In this document: positions 9,958 to 20,514 of the stretch, in pieces | Layout: every line of letters starts with the position of its first letter | Numbering within the stretch: the stretch's first letter is position 1 | Assembly: GCA_901472405.1 (NCBI GenBank) | Contig: LR590463.1 | Location: 4,340,001-4,404,000, forward strand | Direction: 5' to 3' | DNA: 64,000 nt | Origin: Serratia rubidaea | GTDB lineage: Bacteria; Pseudomonadota; Gammaproteobacteria; Enterobacterales; Enterobacteriaceae | Made by a program: the position numbers and the translations under genes | Notes under the pieces: model-generated | Seen by the model: only the letters and a program-made list of their open reading frames with translations | Told to the model about the DNA's origin: nothing | Database searches by the model: none

Positions 9958-12900
9958 TCACCCACCACATTGCCCAGGAATTCTAGTTCCTTTCCCCTTC
10001 GCTTTGACTTCAGCAGGAGACTCAAAAACCATAGCATTTACAGGTCTACCACCTGACATTCTAGACAATTTTTGTAAAGTATCATCAATACCTAATTTCT
10101 TAGCCATATCACTACCCATATCAATTGGCCCAGTTCGACCACCTTTTCCTATCCCTAACTGTTCTGCTCTCTGATATAGCTCTGGGTGTGAAATAGCAAC
10201 ATCAAAATCACTAACACGACCAACATCAAAAGGTTGCCCTGTAGAAAAGCTTACACCAGACACTGAACTTCCTTGCATATATGAGACAGTGCCGGGATAT
10301 CCTAATCTACTCATTCCAGCCTGTAATGCTTGGCCAAATTGTTTAAATTGTCCAAAACTTTTAAAACCATGCGGTACTCCTGTCCCTGATAACCCTAGAG
10401 GATCTATCCAGCTAAGAGAATTCGGCGCATAACTATACGGGTTGTTCCCCCAGCCAGCCCTATTGGATCCTGACTGATATAGCTCCCGATCTGCGGATCG
10501 TAGTAGCGGTAGCGGTTATAGTGCAGCCCCGTTTCCGCATCAAAGTACTGCCCCTGGAAGCGCAGCGGGTTGGCCACCCGGTCTGCATGCACCGCCCCCG
10601 GCTCGCCCCAGACCCCGCATTGTTCCGACCACACCAACCCGCCCTGCACATCGGTCAGCCGCACCGGCGCGCCGTTCGGGTCGCAGTGATAGTGGTAGCT
10701 GCTGCGTACCCCCTCCTGCTGCGTCAGCAGCGCGAACGGCCGGAAGCTGCCGGGGTAGTAGACGTATTCCCGCAGATTGTTAAAGAGCGCCGCCTGCCGC
10801 TTCTCTCGCTGCAGCCGACCGGCCACGTCGTACAGCGCCAGCGGACGCAGCGGCTCGCCCCCCGGCTCCGCCACCTCCGCCAGCAGCGCATCGCCCTGCC
10901 AGTAGAACCAGCGGCTCTCCGTCGCCGTCTGCTTGCCTATCCGTCGCCCCAGCCCGTCGTAGGCGTAGTGCGTGACCGACTCCCCCTGATGCACCGCCAC
11001 CAGTTGCTGGCTCTCATCCCAGACAAAATCCTGCCGGCTGCCGTCAGTATAGCGCCGCTGCCGCAGGTTGCCCGCACGGTCAAACACGTAGCGCGTATCA
11101 TTGTGCCAGCCCTCGCGGAACCACCCTTCCGCCGTCTCGTTCACCGCCCGCACCGTCAGCGCCAGCCGGTTGCCCGCCGCGTCGTGCATAAACCGCCGCA
11201 CCCGCTCCGCCGGGTCGACGTGCGCCAGCAGCCGTCCCACCGCGTCATACTGGTAGCGGTCCGTGCCCCAGCCGCTGTCTTCCCGCGCCGTCAGGTTGCC
11301 CTGCAGGTCGTAGCGGTAGCCGGTCGAGAACAGCGGCAGCTCACCCTGCAGCGTGTGCTGGGCGGTTAGCCGCCCCTCGCCGTCATACGTCAGCTCCCGC
11401 ACCAGCCCTTCACCGAGCTGCTCCCGGCACAGCCGGCCCGCCGCGTCATAGCCCAGCGCCACCGGCGCATCGTCATTCAGCCCTATCGCCGCCAGCTGCC
11501 CCGTCGTGCTCCAGCTGAACGCCACCCGGTGCCCGCTGTCGCTCTCGCGCAGAATACGCTGCCCGGCGTCATTGTAGTGGTGCCGCAGCGTAAAGCCGTC
11601 CTGCGACTCCGCCAACAGCCGGCCCGCCGCGTCGTAGCGCCATGCCAGCTGCCGCCAGCGGTTCTCGCACTGCGTCAGCTGCCCGTCCGCCGCATAGCGG
11701 TAGCGCGTCAGCAGCGTGTCGCCGCTGCGTTTTTCCTGCAGCCGTCCCGCCCGGTCGTAGGCGTACGTCAGCGTGCCCCCCAGCGCATCGGTGCGCTGCA
11801 GCAGGCTGCCGCCCGCATCCCACCGATAGCCGGTCGCCTGCCCCCAGTAGTCGCGCTCCTCCGTCACCCGCCCCAGCGCGTCGCGCTGCAGCCGCCACGC
11901 CTGCCCCAGCGGATTCACCACCGCCGTCAGCTGGTCTTCGGTATCATACTGGTACGCCACCCGCTCGCCGTCCGCCGTCCGGCACTCCGTCACCATCCCG
12001 GTGCCGTTATAGCGCAGCCGCGTCTCCCGTCCCGCCTCATCCCGGTAGCACAGCGGCTGATCTTCCCGATCGTAGTCGATCGCCACCTGCGCCCCCGTGG
12101 CGGACAGCTGCGCCGTCAGCCGATCCTTCGCATCATACTCATAGCGGGTCTGCTGCCCCAGCGCATCGGTTTTCAGCCGCAGGTTGCCGCGCACGTCAAA
12201 GCGCAGCTGCAGCGTCCCGCTCTGGTTGCTCGTCACCCGCCGCGGGAAGCCGTAGCGGTCATATTCCAGCGTCTGCCGTTCGCCGTCGGCCCCCAGATAC
12301 TCCTCCGGCAGCCCCGTTGCATCATAGCGATAACGCCGGGTCACCCCGGTCGGATCGCTCTGCGACAGCAGGTTGCCCCGCGCATCGTACGCCATCCGCC
12401 ACTGCGCGCCGTTCTCGTCTATCACCGTCTCCGGCTGCGCCAGCGCGTTATATTCCAGGCTCAGCCGGCTGCCGTCCGGCCCGATCTCCGCCGCGATCTG
12501 CCCCTGCGGCTCGTACTCCCACTGGTAGCGTCGCCCGTCCGGCTGCGTCACGCTCAGCGGCCGCCCGAGGTCGTCATAGGTAAACACCGTGTTGCCGCCC
12601 AGCGGGTCGATCTCGCTAATCGGCAGCCCGCCGCTGTCGAAGCGGATATGCGAGGTATGGCCGAGCGAGTCGGTGACCGCCACTTCATTGAGCGCATCGT
12701 GATAGACAAAGCGGTAGTCGTACAGCCGCCGTCGCCCCAGGCGTGCACCACCCGCCAGTCGGCGTCGTAGTCGTAATAAAAACGCTGGCCGTTGCGGTCC
12801 TGGTGCTGCGTCATGCGCCGGCGCTGATAGCCGAAGCGCCGTGCCGCCCCAGCGCATCAATCTGCGCCGCCAGCTGGCCCTCGCCGTCATACTCATAGCG

Positions 12901-14105
12901 GGTCAGCGGCGAGTAGGCGTCGCCGGCCGCCTCGTACAGGCGCATGGCGATGATGCGTCCGCGCTCGACGGTGACATGCACCTCGCGCCCGGTCGCCGCC
13001 GCGCCGGCGTACTCCGCCAGCCGCGTCAGCTGCCCCTGCCGGCGCACAACCTGCCAGCGGTTGCCGTTGCGGTCGCCCAGCGCCGCCAGCGGCAGCGTGT
13101 CGCCGTCGTCGTCATCAAAATGATGCTGCACGCCGTCGCTGCCTTCGTAGATCCAGCGGCGCTGCCGTTCCTCCTGCTGCCACCACAGCCGCCCGCCGTC
13201 CGGCAGGCCCACCGCCGCGTGCTCGCGCCCCGGCTGCGCCGGCAGGTCGCCAAAGGCGGTCATGCCCTCTGGGCGGATCAGCAGCATCAGCCCGCCCGCA
13301 TCGCGCGTCAGGGTGATATCCGCCGGCGTGGCCCAGCCGTGGCCGCAGTAGCCGGCTTCGTCGATATCCGCCGACGAGTAGCTGCGCGTCCAGGAGAGCG
13401 GCAGCCGCCCCGGCAGCAGGAAATCCTGCTGCGCCAGCGCCACGCTGCCGTCGCGGATATCCACCGGCTCGGCCCGCAACACCTTGCACTTGAGGAACCC
13501 GGGATCCATGTTTTTAAACAGCTTCTGGCGAAATGCCTGAAACTTCTTCATAAACTTGCCGTAGCCGGCGCTTTTTTTAAGCTTTTTCAGTCCCTTGCCA
13601 AGGCCGCTCAGGCCGGCGCGCATCAGCAGCGCCATCACGTTGACGGTAGGCGGTCCGCCGACGATCACCCGGCTGGGGATCGCCAGGTTGATAGTCAGCG
13701 GCATCATCAGCGACAGCGGCTTGGGCTCGGCGGCGCGCTTCGGGCGGAACGGCGGCATCATGCCAAGCATGTTGCAGCTCAGCACCGGCATGGTGATGCG
13801 GGCGAACGGTTCGCCGTCCACCCGCACCGTGCGGCTGCCATAAACAGCTCGTCATCCCCCAGTTGCGGGCCACCCGGCGCGCGCAGCGGCGGCAGCCACA
13901 CGCCGCCGATCGGGATATGTACCGCCATGCCGCCGGTGCCGGCGCTGGCGCGCTTGATGCCGTTGACGTTCACCGTAGTGCCGATAATCGGAATGTAGTC
14001 AAAGACGTCGAACACCAGGCCGATATGGGGCGTCGGCAGCGGTCCGAACGGATAGGTATGGATATCGATCCCCAGCTGAGGATCAAAGTGTGAACTGGAA
14101 TGCAT
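9958..14105 (-). CDS. Rhs1: T6SS-type Rhs polymorphic toxin with nucleotidyltransferase-like tip (four indels)
   Basis: A 1383-aa Rhs effector after frame repair. The N-terminal 100 residues (starts MHSSSHFDPQLGIDIHTYPF, then HIPIGGVWLPPLRAPGGPQ) resemble PAAR-like heads of VgrG-loaded Rhs proteins. A DUF6531-type start (DFLLPGRLPLSWTRSYSS) leads into dozens of YDxxGRL repeats that build the cocoon. The core ends DPIGLAGG...WIDPLGL, the DPxG-18-DPxG autoproteolysis signature. The 150-residue tip contains GSSVSG and VSDFDVAI, recalling the G-S and DxD motifs of nucleotidyltransferase folds; this is a guess. C bases are missing near 10450, 12727, 12848 and 13843, each intact in Rhs2. Confidence 0.85.
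10480..14105 (-). repeat. Large direct repeat, copy A (Rhs core)
   Basis: This stretch is nearly identical to 16721-20361, covering the Rhs head, core and the autoproteolysis site. Apart from scattered substitutions, the two copies differ by single-C losses that are never shared. Homology ends abruptly at the toxin junction after the DPIGLAGG codons. Such repeats allow exchange of tips by recombination. Confidence 0.9.
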
Positions 14106-14220
14106 CGGCTATACCTTCCCGGGTTCCGACGTCAGAACGGTGTACACAAGCTGATAAACAGGATCGCCACCTTTCATCTCTAGTCCTCGCCTCTGTTTTT
14201 GCTGAATAAATTAGGAGGCC
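14106..14220 (-). pseudogene. Decayed upstream copy: relic of the 41-aa membrane gene
   Basis: The bases just upstream of Rhs1 match, in broken form, those upstream of Rhs2: the same TTCCGACGTCAGAAC (about 14126), a shortened CTGATAAACAGGATCGCCAC and GTTTTTGCTGAATAAA, which in the intact locus lie in the small membrane gene (20389-20514) and the end of the 532-aa gene. The duplication thus included upstream sequence that has since been lost to deletion. Confidence 0.7.
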
Positions 14221-14496
14221 GCGTCAATTCGCCGTCTCCTGGTTATCCCGTTGCATTATCACAGTGCTACCGCGCCAGTCGTCCTTTACTGGCAGCGCAT
14301 GGACGCATTCACCTCAAAGTATACCTTGAAAATACTACTAATGAATTAAACTTATAAAAAATTGGTGATATAAATAAACCGAAAAGCCTTCAATAAAAAT
14401 AAGTGAATTCCCTGCCAGAATAAACGTTCTATTTTTCACATAAGCCATCACTTCCAGTTGCCCAATAGAACCTAAGAGCATATTTAATGACACTTA
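14221..14496. other. A/T-rich non-coding gap within the Rhs island
   Basis: No gene is supported. Base composition becomes A/T-rich from about 14330, like the toxin and immunity modules, and may be what is left of a lost cassette. Confidence 0.4.
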
Positions 14497-14660
14497 TCTT
14501 TCGCCCCAGGCCCCACATTGCTCCGACCACACCAGCTCGCGCTGCACGTCGGTCAGCCGCACCGGCGCACCGTTCGGGTTGCAGTGGCAGTGGTAGCTGC
14601 TGCGTACCCCGTCCTGCTGCGTCAGCAGTGCAGACGAGCGGAGGCTGCTAGAGTATTACC
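14497..14660 (-). pseudogene. Rhs core scrap
   Basis: About 160 bases match the 3' core of Rhs1 (near 10590-10760), covering the LLTQQ ... CDPNGAPVRLTDVQ ... WSEQCGAWGE region, with many substitutions and no start, stop or toxin tip. It is a relic of a further Rhs copy or displaced tip. The flanks 14661-14769 are A/T-rich with no gene seen. Confidence 0.8.
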
Positions 14661-14769
14661 ATTACTGTTGAAAATAATAAACTTATTACCTAACTACTGA
14701 TTCTAGTTTAATAAAAAGAAAACTTGTGAAAATACGGAGTAATTAATATAGCGACTCCGGTTCACAGTG

Positions 14770-15006
14770 TTATTTTTTAACAAAGTCAATTAAATCATCA
14801 AATTTCATCTCTACATCCGGATACTCATTATCCTCAGCATAATATTCTATTAATACACACCTAGATGAGAAATCATAGGTAATATAAACAAGATTTAATC
14901 TAATTTCTTTTCTCTCTTCCATCAGAATATTGTTGATGATTATTTTTTTTATTTTTTCACTGTTAGATATTGATTCAGTTAACGCATCTAATGTGTTTTT
15001 TTTCAT
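14770..15006 (-). CDS. Candidate immunity protein for orphan toxin 2
   Basis: A 78-aa acidic, A/T-rich gene product (starts MKKNTLDALTESISNSEK, ends DVEMKFDDLIDFVKK). No family is recognised. It begins 25 bases after the stop of the orphan Rhs tip, the standard place for the matching immunity gene. Keeping immunity to a displaced toxin protects against sister cells that still deploy it. No signal peptide, so cytoplasmic action is expected. Confidence 0.65.
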   Translation of the reverse strand: MKKNTLDALTESISNSEKIKKIIINNILMEERKEIRLNLVYITYDFSSRCVLIEYYAEDNEYPDVEMKFDDLIDFVKK

Positions 15007-15031
15007 AGTTTCGCCTATAATTTTATTTCAT

Positions 15032-15670
15032 TCATAAAGGAAATGCTGTTCTTACCCAACCTTTTGAGTCAATAAACAATTTTATTGTTTTTGTTGTCTT
15101 GCCATCAAGGTTTGTTCCTATATCTCTGGAAAATTTATAAATCAACTCTTTACCATTAGAAGATAAAGTCCCTTTTTCTAAAGCCTCATTGATATATTTA
15201 GTTATTTTCTTTGGACTTTTTGTTAAGAATTTACTTGTACTTTCCTGGAGTGCATCTTTAGCATGCCCACTTAAAATATGCTTCATAACTGACATCTCTC
15301 CCTCTTTATATTTAAGTTTCTTTTGAGGGTTAAATGTAGGAGAACAACTTAGACCAAGAGGGTCGATCCAACCCAGCGGATTCGGCGAATAGGCATAGAG
15401 GTTTATCCCACCTTCTAACCCAATCGGGTCCTGACTGATATAGCTCCCGGTCTGCGGATCGTAGTAGCGGTAACGGTTATAGTGCAGCCCCGTTTCCGCA
15501 TCAAAGTACTGCCCCTGGAAGCGCAGCGGGTTGGCCACCTGCTCTGCATGCACCACCCCCGGCTCGCCCCAGGCCCCGCATTGTTCCGACCACACCAGCC
15601 CGCCCTGCACGTCGGTCAGCAACACCGTGTACTGGACTATAGAAGTATCTTCCTGTTTAGTCAGTAGCAC
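15032..15670 (-). CDS. Orphan Rhs tip with RNase-like toxin 2
   Basis: A 212-aa fragment: about 100 residues of the 3' Rhs core (LTDVQGGLVWSEQCGAWGE, YRYYDPQTGSYISQDPIGLE, WIDPLGL) fused to a 105-residue A/T-rich toxin domain. The head and most of the core are missing; homology to the core stops near LLTKQ, and the frame would open at a GTG at 15670. The toxin contains HILSGHAKDALQ, SKFL, FSRDIGTNLDGKTTKTI and ends GWVRTAFPL, a pattern seen in several small toxin RNases of the BECR fold; that assignment is tentative. Orphan tips are silent spare cassettes that may be swapped onto a full Rhs. Confidence 0.75.
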   Translation of the reverse strand: MLLTKQEDTSIVQYTVLLTDVQGGLVWSEQCGAWGEPGVVHAEQVANPLRFQGQYFDAETGLHYNRYRYYDPQTGSYISQDPIGLEGGINLYAYSPNPLGWIDPLGLSCSPTFNPQKKLKYKEGEMSVMKHILSGHAKDALQESTSKFLTKSPKKITKYINEALEKGTLSSNGKELIYKFSRDIGTNLDGKTTKTIKLFIDSKGWVRTAFPL

Positions 15671-15725
15671 TGGACAATTTTGTCAAAATACTCACTTCAC
15701 GCTTTAGAATTAATATCCTGAAGTT

Positions 15726-16253
15726 CTAAGCTCGCCATGAGCGTGTAGATGCGCTTAAATCATCTTGTAAGTATGCTAAAAGATATTCATTCAGATTTTT
15801 ATATCTGGATTCCCCGTTAGAATCATAAACCCATAACTCAGGCTCGACTTCATCATCTAGCCATAACAAGAAAATTGACTCATTTCCTACATCACTACCA
15901 GAAAATAAAGAAAGTCGATTATCTTTAAATAAACCAAAAGCATGGTTCGGCCAGTCTGTTTTTAGACAATCTGCCTGAAACTTAACTAAATCAATAAAAT
16001 CATCTTGTATATCATCACTCCAAATTTCTTGCATATCACTGATACTTAACCAATTACCATGCGTTGCACTTTCCCATCGCCCATAATATTTAAATCGTTC
16101 CATTAGCATCGGGCTAGCTTCCCGATACACTCCCTTTTCTAAGGTAGGTATATTTCCCTGAAATGATAGATCAGGGTGGTTTGGCGAAAACTCAGCGTGA
16201 CTACTGAAAGATTTTCTTTTAACAATTACAGATTCAATATTTTCCTTTATCAT
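15726..16253 (-). CDS. Candidate immunity protein for Rhs2, SUKH-like
   Basis: A 175-aa acidic protein starting 13 bases after the Rhs2 stop. The second half (FGLFKDNRLSLFSGSD, LLWLDDEVEPELWVYDSNGE, NLNEYLLAYL) resembles SUKH/SMI1-KNR4 immunity proteins, which often have a hydrophobic-aromatic W-Y core followed by an N-L-x-E-Y-L helix. The gene is A/T-rich against the Rhs core. The link to toxin 3 is from position; the SUKH call is from motif memory and would need a profile search. Confidence 0.65.
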   Translation of the reverse strand: MIKENIESVIVKRKSFSSHAEFSPNHPDLSFQGNIPTLEKGVYREASPMLMERFKYYGRWESATHGNWLSISDMQEIWSDDIQDDFIDLVKFQADCLKTDWPNHAFGLFKDNRLSLFSGSDVGNESIFLLWLDDEVEPELWVYDSNGESRYKNLNEYLLAYLQDDLSASTRSWRA

Positions 16254-16266
16254 TTAATCACCTCTT

Positions 16267-19200
16267 TTAAACAAGAACAACTTTGGAATATGTAGTCCCT
16301 ACTGGAACAGCCTGTGTTGCACCGCCTATATAGCTATTTACCCTAGAGTTAAGGGGAATTATTGGTCCTTCAATAGCGCCTCCCCAACCAACATCTGGAG
16401 TATGTCCAGGAGAAACACCTTTAGGATATGATCCTGGATTTGCTTTTTTCGCATTATTCGCAGCGTCAGTCGCCAAAGCTCGCATTTCAGGCGTTACTGC
16501 CTGCCTTGTCATTGACCCTCCGTTTATTTCAATCTGCGTATTCCAATCAGCGACGTGCTTGCGCAATGCCAAATCTTCTGGGGAGCCAAGCTCGAATTTA
16601 TTTTTAATACTTAAAACGCCATCCGCATCAACACTCGCACACCCAGCTAAACCAATTGGGTCGATCCAAACGACTGGATTATTGACGTAAGCATAGGGGT
16701 TAACCCCCCCAGCCAGCCCTATTGGATCCTGACTGATATAGCTCCCGGTCTGCGGATCGTAGTAGCGGTAGCGGTTATAGTGCAGCCCCGTTTCCGCATC
16801 AAAGTACTGCCCCTGGAAGCGCAGCGGGTTGGCCACCCGGTCTGCATGCACCGCCCCCGGCTCGCCCCAGACCCCGCATTGCTCCGACCACACCAGCCCG
16901 CCCTGTACGTCGGTCAGCCGCACCGGCGCGCCGTTCGGGTCGCAGTGATAGTGGTAGCTGCTGCGTACCCCCTCCTGCTGCGTCAGCAGCGCGAACGGCC
17001 GGAAGCTGCCGGGGTAGTAGACGTATTCCGCAGATTGTTAAAGAGCGCCGCCTGCCGCTTCTCTCGCTGCAGCCGACCGGCCACGTCGTACAGCGCCAGC
17101 GGACGCAGCGGCTCGCCCCCGGCTCCGCCACCTCCGCCAGCAGCGCATCGCCCTGCCAGTAGAACCAGCGGCTCTCCGTCGCCGTCTGCTTGCCTATCCG
17201 TCGCCCCAGCCCGTCGTAGGCGTAGTGCGTGACCGACTCCCCCTGATGCACCGCCACCAGTTGCTGGCTCTCATCCCAGACAAAATCCTGCCGGCTGCCG
17301 TCAGTATAGCGCCGCTGCCGCAGGTTGCCCGCACGGTCAAACACGTAGCGCGTATCATTGTGCCAGCCCTCGCGGAACCACCCTTCCGCCGTCTCGTTCA
17401 CCGCCCGCACCGTCAGCGCCAGCCGGTTGCCCGCCGCGTCGTGCATAAACCGCCGCACCCGCTCCGCCGGGTCGACGTGCGCCAGCAGCCGTCCCACCGC
17501 GTCATACTGGTAGCGGTCCGTGCCCAGCCGCTGTCTTCCCGCGCCGTCAGGTTGCCCTGCAGGTCGTAGCGGTAGCCGGTCGAGAACAGCGGCAGCTCAC
17601 CCTGCAGCGTGTGCTGGGCGGTTAGCCGCCCCTCGCCGTCATACGTCAGCTCCCGCACCAGCCCTTCACCGAGCTGCTCCCGGCACAGCCGGCCCGCCGC
17701 GTCATAGCCCAGCGCCACCGGCGCATCGTCATTCAGCCCTATCGCCGCCAGCTGCCCCGTCGTGCTCCAGCTGAACGCCACCCGGTGTCCGCTGTCGCTC
17801 TCGCGCAGAATACGCTGCCCGGCGTCATTGTAGTGGTGCCGCAGCGTAAAGCCGTCCTGCGACTCCGCCAACAGCCGGCCCGCCGCGTCGTAGCGCCATG
17901 CCAGCTGCCGCCAGCGGTTCTCGCACTGCGTCAGCTGCCCGTCCGCCGCATAGCGGTAGCGCGTCAGCAGCGTGTCGCCGCTGCGTTTTTCCTGCAGCCG
18001 TCCCGCCCGGTCGTAGGCGTACGTCAGCGTGCCCCCAGCGCATCGGTGCGCTGCAGCAGGCTGCCGCCCGCATCCCAGCGGTAACCGGTCGCCTGCCCCC
18101 AGTAGTCACGCTCCTCCGTCACCCGCCCCAGCGCGTCGCGCTGCAGCCGCCACGCCTGCCCCAGCGGGTTCACCACCGCCGTCAGCTGGTCTTCGGTGTC
18201 ATACTGGTACGCCACCCGCTCGCCGTCCGCCGTCCGGCACTCCGTCACCATCCCGGTGCCGTTATAGCGCAGCCGCGTCTCACGTCCCGCCTCATCCCGG
18301 TAGCACAGCGGCTGATCTTCCCGATCGTAGTCGATCGCCACCTGCGCCCCGTGGCGGACAGCTGCGCCGTCAGCCGATCCTTCGCATCATACTCATAGCG
18401 GGTCTGCTGCCCCAGCGCATCGGTTTTCAGCCGCAGGTTGCCGCGCACGTCAAAGCGCAGCTGCAGCGTCCCGCGCTGGTTGCTGGTCACCCGCCGCGGG
18501 AAGCCGTAGCGGTCATATTCCAGCGTCTGCCGTTCGCCGTCGGCCCCCTGATACTCCTCCGGCAGCCCCGTCGCATCATAGCGATAACGCCGGGTCACCC
18601 CGGTCGGATCGCTCTGCGACAGCAGGTTGCCCCGCGCATCGTACGCCATCCGCCACTGCGCGCCGTTCTCGTCTATCACCGTCTCCGGCTGCGCCAGCGC
18701 GTTATACTCCAGGCTCAGCCGGCTGCCGTCCGGCCCGATCTCCGCCGCGATCTGCCCCTGCGGCTCGTACTCCCACTGGTAGCGTCGCCCGTCCGGCTGC
18801 GTCACGCTCAGCGGCCGCCCGAGGTCGTCATAGGTAAACACCGTGTTGCCGCCCAGCGGGTCGATCTCGCTAATCGGCAGCCCGCCGCTGTCGAAGCGGA
18901 TATGCGAGGTATGGCCGAGCGAGTCGGTGACCGCCACTTCATTGAGCGCATCGTGATAGACAAAGCGGTAGTCGTACAGCCCGCCGTCGCCCCAGGCGTG
19001 CACCACCCGCCAGTCGGCGTCGTAGTCGTAATAAAAACGCTGGCCGTTGCGGTCCTGGTGCTGCGTCATGCGCCGGCGCTGATAGCCGAAGCGCCGTGCC
19101 GCCCCCAGCGCATCAATCTGCGCCGCCAGCTGGCCCTCGCCGTCATACTCATAGCGGGTCAGCGGCGAGTAGGCGTCGCCGGCCGCCTCGTACAGGCGCA

Positions 19201-20361
19201 TGGCGATGATGCGTCCGCGCTCGACGGTGACATGCACCTCGCGCCCGGTCGCCGCCGCGCCGGCGTACTCCGCCAGCCGCGTCAGCTGCCCCTGCCGGCG
19301 CACAAACTGCCAGCGGTTGCCGTTGCGGTCGCCCAGCGCCGCCAGCGGCAGCGTGTCGCCGTCGTCGTCATCAAAATGATGCTGCACGCCGTCGCTGCCT
19401 TCGTAGATCCAGCGGCGCTGCCGTTCCTCCTGCTGCCACCACAGCCGCCCGCCGTCCGGCAGGCCCACCGCCGCGTGCTCGCGCCCGGCTGCGCCGGCAG
19501 GTCGCCAAAGGCGGTCATGCCCTCTGGGCGGATCAGCAGCATCAGCCCGCCCGCATCGCGCGTCAGGGTGATATCCGCCGGCGTGGCCCAGCCGTGGCCG
19601 CAGTAGCCGGCTTCGTCGATATCCGCCGACGAGTAGCTGCGCATCCAGGAGAGCGGCAGCCGCCCCGGCAGCAGGAAATCCTGCTGCGCCAGCGCCACGC
19701 TGCCGTCGCGGATATCCACCGGCTCGGCCCGCAGCACCTTGCACTTGAGGAACCCGGGATCCATGTTTTTAAACAGCTTCTGGCGAAATTCCTGAAACTT
19801 CTTCATAAACTTGCCGTAGCCGGCGCTTTTTTTAAGCTTTTTCAGTCCCTTGCCAAGGCCGAACAGGCCGGCGCGCATCAGCATCGCCGTCACGTTAATG
19901 GTAGGCGGCCCACCGACGGTCACCTGACTGGGAATGGCCAGGTTGATAGTCAGCGGCATCGTCAGCGACAGCGGCTTGGGCTCGGCGGCGCGCTTCGGGC
20001 GGAACGGCGGCATCATGCCGAGCATGTTGCAGCTCAGCACCGGCATGGTGATGCGGGCGAACGGTTCGCCGTCCACCCGCACCGTGCGGCTGCCCATAAA
20101 CAGCTCGTCATCCCCCAGTTGCGGGCCGCCCGGCGCGCGCAGCGGCGGCAGCCACACGCCGCCGATCGGGATATGCACCGACATGCCGCCGGTGCCGGCG
20201 CTGGCGCGTTTAGCGCCATTCACCCCTACCGTGGTGCCGATAAACGGAATGTAGTCAAAGACGTCGAACACCAGGCCGATATGGGGCGTCGGCAGCGGTC
20301 CGAACGGATAGGTATGGATATCGATCCCCAGCTGAGGATCAAAGTGTGAACTGGAATGCAT
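16267..20361 (-). CDS. Rhs2: T6SS-type Rhs polymorphic toxin with unrecognised tip (six indels)
   Basis: A 1366-aa Rhs effector after frame repair, nearly identical to Rhs1 up to the autoproteolysis signature DPIG-18-DPIG (ending VVWIDPIGL). The head, DUF6531-like start and YD repeats are as in Rhs1. The 140-residue tip starts GCASVDADG, contains GVSPGHTPDVGWGG and ends VNSYIGGATQAVPVGTTY followed by KVVLV; I do not recognise the family. C bases are missing near 17030, 17117, 17524, 18033, 18348 and 19485, all present in Rhs1. It lies 27 bases after the small membrane gene and heads the VgrG operon's effector part, so it is the copy most likely to be made. Confidence 0.85.
16721..20361 (-). 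repeat. Large direct repeat, copy B (Rhs core)
   Basis: Partner of 10480-14105. This copy retains the intact upstream genes, so it is likely the parent copy, although direction of duplication cannot be proven. Confidence 0.9.
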
Positions 20362-20388
20362 CGGTTTATACCTTCCCTGGTTCCGACG

Positions 20389-20514
20389 TCAGAACAGCGC
20401 CCGCAGCAAGGCGCGCAGGAAATTACGCGCCTCGTTAGCCAACTCACTGTCCGACAAACTGATAAATCCGATCACCAACAGTGTGATCGCCACAATAATC
20501 ACTACCTTCCTCAT
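20389..20514 (-). CDS. Small 41-aa membrane protein between the 532-aa gene and Rhs2
   Basis: The product starts MRKVVIIVAITLLVIGFISL, one transmembrane helix, followed by an acidic-amphipathic tail ending RNFLRALLRALF. Its ATG overlaps the stop of the upstream 532-aa gene (ATGA), which suggests coupled translation. A longer frame opens upstream but runs inside the other gene. A broken relic of the same gene lies upstream of Rhs1, so it travels with the Rhs module. Function unknown; a role in holding the Rhs head or in loading is only a guess. Confidence 0.65.
   Translation of the reverse strand: MRKVVIIVAITLLVIGFISLSDSELANEARNFLRALLRALF

Noticed and set aside
11529-12770. Long plus-strand open frame over Rhs1 (and a similar one at 18029-19606 over Rhs2)
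   Set aside because: It is rich in Arg, Pro, His and Gln with no domain, and is the antisense shadow of the GC-rich YD-repeat codons.
10440-19490. Phase variation by C-run slippage in the Rhs genes
   Set aside because: The runs are short (two to seven) and the same kind of change is found throughout housekeeping genes, so there is no special targeting of surface or toxin genes.
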